Shown here: piece by piece, positions 1 to 6,256 of the stretch | Layout: each line of letters starts with the position of its first letter | Position numbering within the stretch: position 1 is the stretch's first letter | DNA from: JBBQTU01 sp038213005 | Lineage (GTDB): Bacteria; Planctomycetota; Phycisphaerae; Tepidisphaerales; Tepidisphaeraceae | Reading direction: 5' to 3' | Assembly: GCA_038213005.1 (NCBI GenBank) | Contig: JBBQTU010000218.1 | Span: forward strand, 1 to 7,259 | DNA length: 7,259 bases | The notes under the pieces: model-generated | What the model saw: the letters and a program-made list of their open reading frames with translations, nothing else | The model's database searches: none | What the model was told of the DNA's origin: nothing | Position numbers and translations under genes: made by a program

Positions 1-1
1 G

Positions 2-1387
2 CGGGATCACCGCCGCTTCCATGCCGAGGTCCGTGTGCGCCGGTTCGATGGGGAGTGGCGATGCATTGAGTCCCACGGCCAGCCGCGATTCTCCGCTTCC
101 GGCGAGTTTCTGGGTATGGTGGGCAGCAGCCCCGACATCACCGAACGCAAGCAGGCGGACGCGGAATTGAGCGCCGCCAAGCTCATCGCGGAGCAGGCCC
201 AGGCCGCCGCCGAGCATGCCAGCAAGGCCAAGGATCACTTCATTGCCGTCCTCAGCCACGAGCTGCGAAACCCCCTCAATCCCGTCCTGGCTACCACCTC
301 CATGCTCCTGAACGACCCGCGCTTTGACGCCGACACCCGCGAGCAGTTGGAGGTCATCCGCCGCAACGTAGAACTCGAAGCCCTCTTGATTGATGATCTT
401 CTCGATGTCACCCGCATCGAGCGAGGCAAGCTTGAGTTGGACCGCCGCCACATCGAACTGACTACCGTCCTCCGCCGGGCCGTTGAAGTCTGCATGTCCG
501 ATATCCAGGCACGAAAACTGAAATTCCTGAACCTCGCTGCCAACGATGGCCCTTATTGGCTCCACGCCGATGCCGCACGCCTCCAGCAGGTCTTCTGGAA
601 CCTGATCCGCAACGCCGTCAAGTTCACCCCCGTCGGCGGTTGCGTCGGCGTCCGCTGCCGCCGCGATAATGACGGCTTCGTAGTGGTCGAAGTCAACGAC
701 AGCGGCGAAGGCATTGAGCCCGAAGCGCTCAGCCGCATCTTCAACGCCTTCGAACAGGCCGAACGCTCCATCACCCGCCAATTCGGCGGCCTGGGCCTCG
801 GCCTCGCCATCAGCAAAGCCATGGCCGAACTGCACGGCGGCACCATCCACGCCCACAGTGAAGGCAAAGGCAAAGGAGCGACCTTCACCGTCCGCCTGCC
901 TCTGGCCAGCGAAGCGATGATGGGCGATGCTGCGCCGTCCATCCCTCTGTCGCTCCATCGCTCAAACGAGGACTTGCCCGCGCCAGCCGCTCCGTCGCTG
1001 CCTCGCCCCCTGCGCATCCTGCTTGTGGAAGACCACGGCGACACCGCCCGCATCATGCGCCGCTTGCTCTCGGCCAAGGGCCACCATGTGCAGCACGCCG
1101 CCGACGTCGCCACCGCCCAGGCCCTCGCCGAGAAACACACCTTTGACCTGCTCCTCTCCGACTTGGGCCTGCCCGATGGCAGTGGCCTGGACCTGATGCG
1201 CGCCCTGCGGAACAAGGGCATCAACCTCCCCGGCATCGCCCTCAGCGGCTACGGCCAGGAGGCCGACATCCAGCAAAGCCGCGAAGTCGGCTTCGCCGCA
1301 CACCTCACCAAACCCGTCAGCCTCCCAAAACTTGAGGAAATCATCGCCACCATCAGCGCCCAACTCGCAGTCCAGCAAGAGACCTAA
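2..1387 (+). CDS. Hybrid sensor histidine kinase, 3' part (PAS end - HisKA - HATPase_c - receiver)
   Basis: The frame is open from the first bases, and the codons before the GTG at base 35 still read as PAS-like sequence, so the gene starts upstream of the window. Counting from base 2 (461 residues): residues 1-50 are the end of a PAS fold closing with the usual DITERKQ linker, followed by a short helix. HisKA follows with the phosphoacceptor His86 in FIAVLSHELRNPL. The ATPase domain shows the N box (FWNLIRNAVKF, Asn200 and Asn204), G1 (NDSGEGIE, Asp233) and G2 (GGLGLG, 262-267). A C-terminal receiver starts at about 335 with the acidic pair Glu343/Asp344, phosphoacceptor Asp387 (LLLSDLGLPDGSG), Ser415 and Lys437 (LTKP). 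All catalytic residues are present, so the kinase looks functional. The visible part has no membrane segment. The signal and any partner regulator are unknown; a separate phosphotransfer protein or response regulator is expected elsewhere. Confidence 0.95.
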   Translation, partial: RDHRRFHAEVRVRRFDGEWRCIESHGQPRFSASGEFLGMVGSSPDITERKQADAELSAAKLIAEQAQAAAEHASKAKDHFIAVLSHELRNPLNPVLATTSMLLNDPRFDADTREQLEVIRRNVELEALLIDDLLDVTRIERGKLELDRRHIELTTVLRRAVEVCMSDIQARKLKFLNLAANDGPYWLHADAARLQQVFWNLIRNAVKFTPVGGCVGVRCRRDNDGFVVVEVNDSGEGIEPEALSRIFNAFEQAERSITRQFGGLGLGLAISKAMAELHGGTIHAHSEGKGKGATFTVRLPLASEAMMGDAAPSIPLSLHRSNEDLPAPAAPSLPRPLRILLVEDHGDTARIMRRLLSAKGHHVQHAADVATAQALAEKHTFDLLLSDLGLPDGSGLDLMRALRNKGINLPGIALSGYGQEADIQQSREVGFAAHLTKPVSLPKLEEIIATISAQLAVQQET

Positions 1388-1397
1388 GACCTTTCAC

Positions 1398-1424
1398 CAC
1401 GGATTGCACGGATGACACCGATAA
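1398..1424. repeat. Three 9-bp periodic units (CACGGATTG type)
   Basis: Three consecutive degenerate 9-mers, CACGGATTG, CACGGATGA and CACCGATAA, lie 11 bases after the kinase stop codon. Similar CACGGAT-periodic intergenic repeats occur in many environmental bacteria (recalled, not searched). Function is unknown. No intrinsic terminator is visible between the kinase stop and this repeat. Confidence 0.55.
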
Positions 1425-1495
1425 GACGTTCAGGACGTATTCGGGCAAATAGTCCACCACCGGTCGCGGCCATATCAAACGCAAACCAATAGGAC

Positions 1496-1503
1496 ATTTG
1501 ATT
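1496..1503. repeat. Left target-site duplication of element A (ATTTGATT)
   Basis: ATTTGATT sits immediately outside the left GGGCGTGCCC end of element A and recurs exactly at 1744-1751 outside the right end. A perfect 8-bp flanking repeat is the expected mark of transposition. Confidence 0.7.
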
Positions 1504-1743
1504 GGGCGTGCCCGTTTTTCAAGGCACGCGATTTCTTAGCCCCAACGGGGCGGTATTCTCTCGATTTCTTAGCCCCAACGGGGCGGCATTCTTAAGCCCA
1601 GGGTAAGCGTACTCGCGCAGCCCTGGGTAAGAACCTTTCACCCCGAACGAGCCCTGAAAGGGCGACACCTCTTTCAGCACCGTATTCGCTCCAACCACCC
1701 GCTGACGCGCAACTTGCATCTGCCCTGAACAACGGGCACGCCC
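1504..1743 (+). mobile_element. MITE-like non-coding element, copy A (240 bp)
   Basis: The element starts GGGCGTGCCCG and ends CGGGCACGCCC. The terminal inverted repeats (about 23 bp, two mismatches) are flanked by a perfect 8-bp direct repeat, ATTTGATT. Inside are several hairpins: GCCCC-AAC-GGGGC (twice), CCCAGGG paired with CCCTGGG around 1599-1629, and GCCCT-GAA-AGGGC near 1649-1661. Near each end is a subterminal stem, GCGTGCC/GGCACGC at 1506-1529 and TGCCC/GGGCA at 1721-1738. A second copy lies inverted at 6929-7134 with over 90% identity across the shared right half. There is no transposase gene, so the element would have to be moved in trans. Open frames across it (for example minus-strand VVGANTVLKEVSPFQG) are probably not real proteins. 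The transposase family cannot be named from the sequence alone. Confidence 0.75.
1529..1594. repeat. Tandem duplication of a 33-bp unit inside element A
   Basis: The 33-bp unit CGATTTCTTAGCCCCAACGG... occurs at 1529-1561 and again at 1562-1594 with three mismatches. Copy B has the unit only once, so the duplication is specific to copy A. Each unit carries the GCCCC-AAC-GGGGC hairpin. Confidence 0.85.
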
Positions 1744-1751
1744 ATTTGATT
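1744..1751. repeat. Right target-site duplication of element A (ATTTGATT)
   Basis: This is an exact match to 1496-1503. It overlaps the start of the 31-bp repeat at 1745-1775, so element A inserted at the edge of that older repeat. Confidence 0.7.
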
Positions 1752-1775
1752 TCGGGGGGGCGTTTGGAGCGGTCC
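1745..1775. repeat. 31-bp dispersed direct repeat, copy 1
   Basis: It begins TTTGATTTCG and ends TTTGGAGCGGTCC. It matches 4303-4333 at 29 of 31 positions in the same orientation. It abuts the truncated end of the DUF2142 remnant, while copy 2 lies 33 bases upstream of the GH2 start codon. The pair therefore brackets the GH2-GNAT/DUF2142 unit. Confidence 0.75.
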
Positions 1776-1776
1776 G

Positions 1777-1941
1777 ACTGTTACGCCAAGGCACGACGAT
1801 CCCGCCCTCGGAGACGTGGTAGGCGCGGATAAAGTGAGTGGGTTCATCGGCCACCCGGAACGGCGGGGTGATGCGGGCGTATAGCAGTCCGCCCAGCAGC
1901 GGGAGCAGTGTGTAGACTTTGGCGGCGTCCAGAGCACGCAT
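1777..1941 (-). pseudogene. DUF2142 membrane-protein gene remnant (N-terminal ~50 codons)
   Basis: From the ATG at 1941 the minus strand encodes about 50 residues that resemble the start of DUF2142 predicted membrane proteins. A hydrophobic segment (residues 9-24, VYTLLPLLGGLLYARI) is followed by TPPFRVADEPTHFIRAYHVSEG, close to the family's typical 'PPF..PDE..H..RAY...G' pattern. Full family members are several hundred residues with many membrane helices. Here the similarity stops at about base 1790, where the 31-bp repeat and then element A begin, so almost the whole gene is missing. The start lies 12 bases after the stop of the GH2-GNAT gene on the same strand, which suggests a former operon. 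DUF2142 proteins are commonly linked to polysaccharide and cell-surface loci (family knowledge). No clear ribosome binding site is visible. The family call rests on recognition by eye. Confidence 0.6.
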
Positions 1942-1953
1942 TGTATCGGGTGG

Positions 1954-4269
1954 TCACGTTGGTGACGGTGGATTATAGCGATCCAGTGCCGTCTCGATGG
2001 CCGGGTCGCTCAGACGCGTGGAGACGTGCGCCCACAACTGGCGAGAATGCGCGTCGGAGATCGAGGGCACAAAGCCGTACCGCAGGTACAGGGCGATCGC
2101 CGGGATGCGATCCGCCTGTGTGCACAGGTGGACCTCATCATGATGCGCCGCCAGAAGCCGCATGGCTTGCGACATCATGGGCCGCGCCAGGCCGCGGCCC
2201 TGCCAGGCAGGGCGCACCGCAACCCAGTGAATCCGGCCACTATCGCTTTGGCCCGGACGATGGTCCAGCCACGCGCTGATAGTCGCCACAGCACGGTTAC
2301 GCCGGTCGCAGACCAGCCAGCAGCGATGGCCGATCAAGCTCCAGTCGCTGCCAAACTCACGGTTGAAAAGTCCGTCATCAACGTCCATGCTTGCGTCGGC
2401 GTCGCGCCAGATGTCGGTCCAGAGCGCGGCATTCTGCGGCGTGATCGGCTGGAAGCTGTACCCATCCGGCAGGGGCGCATCCGCGATGACGCCCATGCGG
2501 TGGCATACCATGATGACGTCGGCCGGGCCGACGGGCCGGCTCATCGGCCGGTCGTCAGGCAGATTGTGTTTCTGGCGGAACAGCCGGGCGATAGCGCTCA
2601 GCGCCGGCTTGGGCTGGCGGTTGCGGTTGACCACGCCAAACGGACTCACCGACAGGCCATTCATGAACTCGCGAGCCGGCCAAGCGTGGTCGGCCCAGCA
2701 CCAAACCGTGGTGCCACAGACATAGGGCGCATCGAATGCCGCGAACTCCGCAGCGAGCACTTGGGCCTGCCTGTCCAGGCCCCATCGGCTCGCGTTCTCA
2801 CCGTCGATTCCCGGATGGCCAAACTCGCTCACCAGAATCGGTTTGGACGGATACCGCTGATGCAGGTGGGCCAGCGAGTCTCGCCATATCGTCTGGGCCG
2901 CATCCGGCGCCTGCGGCAGCTTGGTCCACGGCCAGACGTTGGGGTAACCGTTCACACAGATCACGTCGTCCAGGGCAAAGTGATCGGGATACGTGTGCCA
3001 TTTGTCCGACACGTGCGTTACCAGCCGCGTGGGATCGAGCGATCTGGCCTGTTGGATCAACTGGTCATTGGCACGCCACACCGGCTCGTGCTGCTCGTGC
3101 GTTTCGTTGCTGACCGACCAGAAGATCACCGATGGATGGTTGCGGTCGCGGGCGATCATACGGGCGAGTTGGTCGGCTGCCTGAGAAGCCTTGGTGGCAC
3201 AGTCGCCTTCCTTTCCGGCCATCACCGACAACCAGTACACCGGAATCTCGTCCATCACCAGCAGGCCCAGGCGGTCGCACAGGTCCAACTCTCGCGAATC
3301 GTGCGGATAGTGGCACAGCCGAACGAAGTTGGCCCCGGCCAGCTTCATCTGCCGCAGGTCCTGCTCGGTCGTGCGTAGGTCGCTGGCCATGTCGGCCGAC
3401 GCTGAGTCCTCGTGCCGATTGAACCCGGTCAGGTAGATCGGTGCATCATTCAGCAGCAACTGCCCATCGCACGCCTGGATCGTTCGGAATCCGATCTGCA
3501 GTTGCCGCGTGTCGAGTTGCCCGCTGGCGTCAACAAGGCTGACCGACAGGCGGTAGATCGCTGGATCGTCGGGTGACCAGGCGCGCACCCCAGAAACATG
3601 GGCGGTCGCCAGTCTGAGCACCGACAGTCCATCCGTCGGTGTTTCCCATTGGCACAGAATCTGGTCCCCTCGCTCGTGCAACACCGCGACCACGCGCCCA
3701 CGGACGGCTTGGCCGATGTCCACCTCCACGGTCAGTTCGCCACCCGTGCCTGTCGGCCGAGCGGTTGTCCGGACTGCGATCAGGTGCGCCGGATTGCGGC
3801 GCTCCAGATACAGCCGCCGCAGAATGCCACCGAAGTTGCGCCAGCCGATCGCTGTTCCAGGGTTCTCGGTTGGACGGGCAAAGGCATCCACACACACGGT
3901 GATCTGGTTGGCCTGTCCGTGGCGCAATGCCCCATGCACCGCCAACTCGAACGGAAGAAACCCCGTCTGGTTCCCCCCGACGGGTTGGCCGTTCACCCAG
4001 ACCAGCGTGTGGTAGTTGGCACCCTCAAAGCACAGCACAACATGGCCATCCTGCCAGTCGGCCGGTATCTCGATGCTGCGCCGGTACCAGACCTTGCCGC
4101 TGTAACAGTCCAGGCCGGAGGCGACCCGCTCAAAGGCGCCGGGAAGCTCGACCGCCAGCCAGCCCGCGGCGTCGAAGGCGGCTTGGGCATAGCCCAGTTC
4201 CAGGCCGCTATCGTCCCCATCGCTCACCGCCATCCACGGTCCTGAAAGCTCGATTAGTTGTCGATCCAT
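1954..4269 (-). CDS. Glycoside hydrolase family 2 enzyme fused to a C-terminal GNAT acetyltransferase
   Basis: The protein has 771 residues. Residues 10-157 form the GH2 sugar-binding jelly roll, about 160-265 the immunoglobulin-like sandwich, and about 266-570 the TIM barrel. The barrel shows GFNRHEDS (282-289), NHPSVIFWSVSNE with acid/base Glu389, and ILVSEFGHPG with nucleophile Glu482, so the glycosidase looks active. After a linker (571-600), residues 604-745 form a GNAT domain. Its motif A is WVAVRPAWQGRGLA, with the acetyl-CoA loop Q-x-x-G-x-A at 690-695, followed by the typical NxxAxxLYxxxGF-like end (IPAIALYLRYGF, 722-733). There is no signal peptide, so a cytoplasmic location is likely. 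The NxK motif of beta-glucuronidases is not seen before the NRNRQPKPA segment, so the substrate is open. The start ATG follows GGGTGGG at 5 bases. The frame is continuous, with no sign of a frameshift at the junction. The DUF2142 remnant follows after 12 bases. Confidence 0.93.
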   Translation of the reverse strand: MDRQLIELSGPWMAVSDGDDSGLELGYAQAAFDAAGWLAVELPGAFERVASGLDCYSGKVWYRRSIEIPADWQDGHVVLCFEGANYHTLVWVNGQPVGGNQTGFLPFELAVHGALRHGQANQITVCVDAFARPTENPGTAIGWRNFGGILRRLYLERRNPAHLIAVRTTARPTGTGGELTVEVDIGQAVRGRVVAVLHERGDQILCQWETPTDGLSVLRLATAHVSGVRAWSPDDPAIYRLSVSLVDASGQLDTRQLQIGFRTIQACDGQLLLNDAPIYLTGFNRHEDSASADMASDLRTTEQDLRQMKLAGANFVRLCHYPHDSRELDLCDRLGLLVMDEIPVYWLSVMAGKEGDCATKASQAADQLARMIARDRNHPSVIFWSVSNETHEQHEPVWRANDQLIQQARSLDPTRLVTHVSDKWHTYPDHFALDDVICVNGYPNVWPWTKLPQAPDAAQTIWRDSLAHLHQRYPSKPILVSEFGHPGIDGENASRWGLDRQAQVLAAEFAAFDAPYVCGTTVWCWADHAWPAREFMNGLSVSPFGVVNRNRQPKPALSAIARLFRQKHNLPDDRPMSRPVGPADVIMVCHRMGVIADAPLPDGYSFQPITPQNAALWTDIWRDADASMDVDDGLFNREFGSDWSLIGHRCWLVCDRRNRAVATISAWLDHRPGQSDSGRIHWVAVRPAWQGRGLARPMMSQAMRLLAAHHDEVHLCTQADRIPAIALYLRYGFVPSISDAHSRQLWAHVSTRLSDPAIETALDRYNPPSPT

Positions 4270-4302
4270 TTGGACCCACCCAGCATGACTACTGATAAAA
4301 AC

Positions 4303-4333
4303 TTTGATTTCGCGGGGGCGTATGGAGCGGTCC
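4303..4333. repeat. 31-bp dispersed direct repeat, copy 2
   Basis: It begins TTTGATTTCG and ends TATGGAGCGGTCC, and differs from 1745-1775 at two positions. It lies just upstream of the GH2-GNAT start codon, so it may overlap that gene's promoter region. No convincing -10/-35 pair is visible there. Confidence 0.75.
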
Positions 4334-4403
4334 AGGGGTGAGGGTTTAGGGAGCGAGGGAGTTTTTGAAACTTACATTCAATCGCCTCGGCCACACGAAA
4401 CAT

Positions 4404-4435
4404 GCGCGTCTTCCCCCCCGAATCGCACGTAAGTC
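4404..4435. repeat. Degenerate direct repeat with GAATCGCACGTAAGTC core, copy 1
   Basis: It starts GCGCGTCTTCCCCC and ends with the core GAATCGCACGTAAGTC at 4420-4435. The core recurs 81 bases later with one mismatch. Confidence 0.7.
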
Positions 4436-4482
4436 CTTATCAGCAATGCTCTCCCGACCCCATCCCCCCACCCCTGAAGAAC

Positions 4483-4516
4483 GCGCGCTTCTGGCCCCTC
4501 GAGTCGCACGTAAGTC
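4483..4516. repeat. Degenerate direct repeat with GAGTCGCACGTAAGTC core, copy 2
   Basis: It starts GCGCGCTTCTGGCCCC and ends with the core at 4501-4516, which matches copy 1 at 15 of 16 positions. The similarity fades on both sides, so this looks like two dispersed units, not a long tandem array. Confidence 0.7.
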
Positions 4517-4627
4517 TATCGAAGATGGGAGCGGCCGCGTGGGAAGCGGGAGGTCCATCAGAAGTCCCGTCGGCAGAACCGCCAGATTGCCGGGGAAATC
4601 GCAGGGCGCTGCGGGTGAGAGGTGTCG

Positions 4628-5539
4628 CTATGAGGCCAGATGCAGTTGGGCTGGGGCGACTGCGCCCCGGGCGGGTTCGTGGGGCGCGGGGGCCGTTTGG
4701 GCCAGGACCATCTTGCGGTAGGCGTTGTGCAGTAAGTGGGTGAGCCGGCCGCACTCGCCGCCGCCCACGGTCTGGCCATCCCACTGGCGGACCCAGTTGA
4801 CTTCGCGGGTGGTGGAGGTGATGAAAATCTCGTCGGCGAGGCGGGCCTGGTCGGCCGGCATGCCTTCTTCGACCAGTTCAATGCCGAGATCGGTACAGAT
4901 CTGAGCGAGCACCTGGCGCGTGATTCCTGGGAGGACCCGGCTGCCGGCCGGGTGGGTGTAAACTTTCGAGCCTGCTACGAAGAAGATGTTGCTGGCGGAA
5001 CACTCGGTGACGGTGCCATCGAGGATGAAGACGGCTTCGTCGCAGTCGGCTTCAATGGCCTCCTGCTTGGCCATGATGTTGGGAAGCAGGGCCAGGCTCT
5101 TGACCCAGCATCGGTTCCATCGCTCATCGGCGATGCTGAGGATCTTCAGGCCGTCACCTTCGCCCGGTTGCCAGACCGGCCCGAGGGCGCGGGTATAGAA
5201 GAGGAGGGTGGGCTTGGGGTGCTTGGGGAATGGATGAGAACGCTCGGCCTCGCCGCGGGTGAGTTGCAGGTAGACCATGCCTTCGAGTTCGCCGTTGCGG
5301 CGGACCAGGTCCCGGATGGCGGACTTCAAGGCGGGCAGCGGGAGCGGCAGGGGAATACGAAGCGCCGCGGCGGACTTTTCGAGCCGATCGAGGTGCTGAT
5401 CGAGGGTGAAGCACTTGCCGCTGTAGAAACGGACGACTTCATAGACGCCATCGGCGAACTGGAAACCGCGATCTTCAACGCCGATGCGGGCCTCTTCCAT
5501 GGGAAGGACCTGCCCATTCAGCCAGATATACTCAGCCAC
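4628..5539 (-). CDS. dat: D-amino-acid transaminase (D-alanine aminotransferase, PLP fold type IV)
   Basis: This enzyme moves amino groups between D-amino acids and 2-oxo acids with pyridoxal phosphate, typically supplying D-glutamate or D-alanine for peptidoglycan. The chosen start is the GTG at 5539. It has a strong AAGGAG site 7 bases upstream, and the protein then begins (M)AEYIWLNGQVLP like the family, 303 residues long. An upstream GTG at 5611 would add 24 unlikely residues encoded by tandem repeats. Visible features: DRGFQFADGVYEVVR (residues 23-37); TRGEAERSHPFP with Arg100 and His102, the pair that marks D-amino-acid over branched-chain enzymes (Bacillus Arg98/His100); catalytic Lys147 in VKSLALLPNIMAKQEA; Glu179 in VTECSASN, which contacts the cofactor ring; and TSTTREV near 242-248. 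The last ~20 residues are an extra proline- and alanine-rich tail. It is divergent from the FabZ-like gene. A branched-chain or aminodeoxychorismate role is less likely given the Arg/His pair. Confidence 0.93.
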   Translation of the reverse strand: MAEYIWLNGQVLPMEEARIGVEDRGFQFADGVYEVVRFYSGKCFTLDQHLDRLEKSAAALRIPLPLPLPALKSAIRDLVRRNGELEGMVYLQLTRGEAERSHPFPKHPKPTLLFYTRALGPVWQPGEGDGLKILSIADERWNRCWVKSLALLPNIMAKQEAIEADCDEAVFILDGTVTECSASNIFFVAGSKVYTHPAGSRVLPGITRQVLAQICTDLGIELVEEGMPADQARLADEIFITSTTREVNWVRQWDGQTVGGGECGRLTHLLHNAYRKMVLAQTAPAPHEPARGAVAPAQLHLAS

Positions 5540-5546
5540 AGCACAA

Positions 5547-5552
5547 CTCCTT
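5547..5552 (-). promoter_or_regulatory. Ribosome binding site of dat (AAGGAG)
   Basis: AAGGAG on the minus strand sits 7 bases before the GTG at 5539. It is the best such site in the region and decides the start of dat. Confidence 0.8.
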
Positions 5553-5595
5553 GGTGGTTGATAGAGCATCGCATGCTCGGGCACAGTTGGCAAGC

Positions 5596-5643
5596 GGTCG
5601 GACTTCAACACGGTCGGACTTCAACACCGTTGGGCTTCAACAT
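5596..5643. repeat. Three 16-bp tandem repeats in the dat/FabZ divergent region
   Basis: Units are GGTCGGACTTCAACAC (5596-5611), an identical copy (5612-5627), and the diverged CGTTGGGCTTCAACAT (5628-5643). They lie about 57 bases upstream of the dat GTG. They could bind a regulator or simply be an expanded dispersed repeat. A separate hairpin, CCCTGC paired with GCAGGG, follows at about 5645-5668. Confidence 0.85.
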
Positions 5644-5724
5644 AACCCTGCCGCCACACGCGCAGGGAGCCCACCATCCCAATTTGTCCGGCAGGAGACG
5701 ATACGCCGGCCGAGCCGTGCAGGT

Positions 5725-5753
5725 TTGCCTTATGCGGGCGTGGTGAGTACAAA
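5725..5753 (+). promoter_or_regulatory. Possible promoter of the FabZ-like gene (TTGCCT-17-TACAAA)
   Basis: TTGCCT (5725-5730) and TACAAA (5748-5753) are separated by 17 bases, each matching the sigma-70 consensus at 4 of 6 positions. The ATG at 5765 is only 11 bases after the -10 box, so the leader would be very short. This fits the absence of a Shine-Dalgarno sequence before that ATG. Confidence 0.35.
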
Positions 5754-5764
5754 ATCCCGACACC

Positions 5765-6256
5765 ATGAAGTTTAACCTGATTGACAGAATCGACCTGCTG
5801 ACCGACACGCGCATCGTGGCGGTGAAGCAGGTCTCGCTGGCGGAGGAGTATCTCGCGGACCATTTTCCGACGTTTCCGGTGCTGCCGGGGGTCATGATGA
5901 TCGAGGCGGTGACACAGGCGGCCGGGTGGCTGCTGCAGCATCGACGTCAGTTTTCCTGTTCGATGGTCGTGCTGAAGGAGGCCCGCAACGTGAAGTACGG
6001 GCATTTTGTCTCGCCGGGGGATGTGCTGAAGGTGGATGTCGAGTTCATGAAGGACACGCCGGCGGGGGCGCAGTTCAAGGCGACGGGGTTTGTGGGGCAG
6101 AGCCAGGCGATCTCGGCGCGGATCGAACTGGCGTACTTCAACCTGGTGGACAAGCAGGCGGGATCGGCCGCCGTCGATCAGCAGCTCAAGGCCCATACGC
6201 AGAGCCGCTGGGAGATTTTGAAGCTGACGCTGGGCAAGGCGGCGGTGGCGATTTAG
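5765..6256 (+). CDS. fabZ: FabZ-like 3-hydroxyacyl-ACP dehydratase (hotdog fold)
   Basis: FabZ removes water from 3-hydroxyacyl-ACP in fatty-acid elongation in the cytoplasm. The 163-residue protein has the single hotdog domain with the family's active site: His33 in ADHFPTFPVLPG and Glu47 in GVMMIEAVTQAAGWLL, placed as in FabZ. FVSPGDVL (81-88) matches the usual 'V.PGD.L' strand, and ARIELAYF near 118-125 the last strand. It is slightly longer than typical FabZ (about 140-150) because of a C-terminal tail after residue 130. The ATG at 5765 gives the expected N-terminus; no Shine-Dalgarno is evident. No acyl carrier protein or ketosynthase gene is adjacent, so it may be an accessory paralogue with a more specialised acyl substrate. 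Its TAG overlaps the stop codon of the convergent DUF5615 gene. Confidence 0.85.
   Translation: MKFNLIDRIDLLTDTRIVAVKQVSLAEEYLADHFPTFPVLPGVMMIEAVTQAAGWLLQHRRQFSCSMVVLKEARNVKYGHFVSPGDVLKVDVEFMKDTPAGAQFKATGFVGQSQAISARIELAYFNLVDKQAGSAAVDQQLKAHTQSRWEILKLTLGKAAVAI

Larger units (their letters stand above)
4334..4627. other. Gene-free stretch between dat and the GH2-GNAT gene
   Basis: No gene is supported here. Short frames on both strands lack family features and largely reflect the repeated GTCGCACGTAAGTC motif. The stretch lies downstream of dat and upstream of GH2-GNAT, both on the minus strand, so it should contain the GH2 promoter. I see no clear promoter and no intrinsic terminator for dat. 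Confidence 0.5.

Noticed and set aside
553..1236. 227-codon minus-strand frame across the histidine kinase
   Set aside because: It is a shadow of the kinase gene, arginine- and serine-rich with no recognisable motif.
1506..1529. Intrinsic terminator for the histidine kinase
   Set aside because: The T run lies in the hairpin loop, not after the stem, and the hairpin is part of the terminal repeat of element A.
2026..3378. 450-codon open frame on the plus strand opposite the GH2-GNAT gene
   Set aside because: It is antisense to a gene with clear catalytic motifs; the high GC content keeps this frame open, and its product shows no family features.
1954..4269. Beta-glucuronidase (uidA) assignment
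   Set aside because: The glucuronic-acid-binding NxK motif is not visible at the expected place before NRNRQPKP, so only the GH2 family is claimed.
5596..5643. CRISPR array
   Set aside because: The 16-bp units are directly adjacent without spacers, and no cas gene is present.
4736..5746. 336-codon plus-strand frame opposite dat
   Set aside because: It is a shadow of dat, which has an intact active site and a strong ribosome site.
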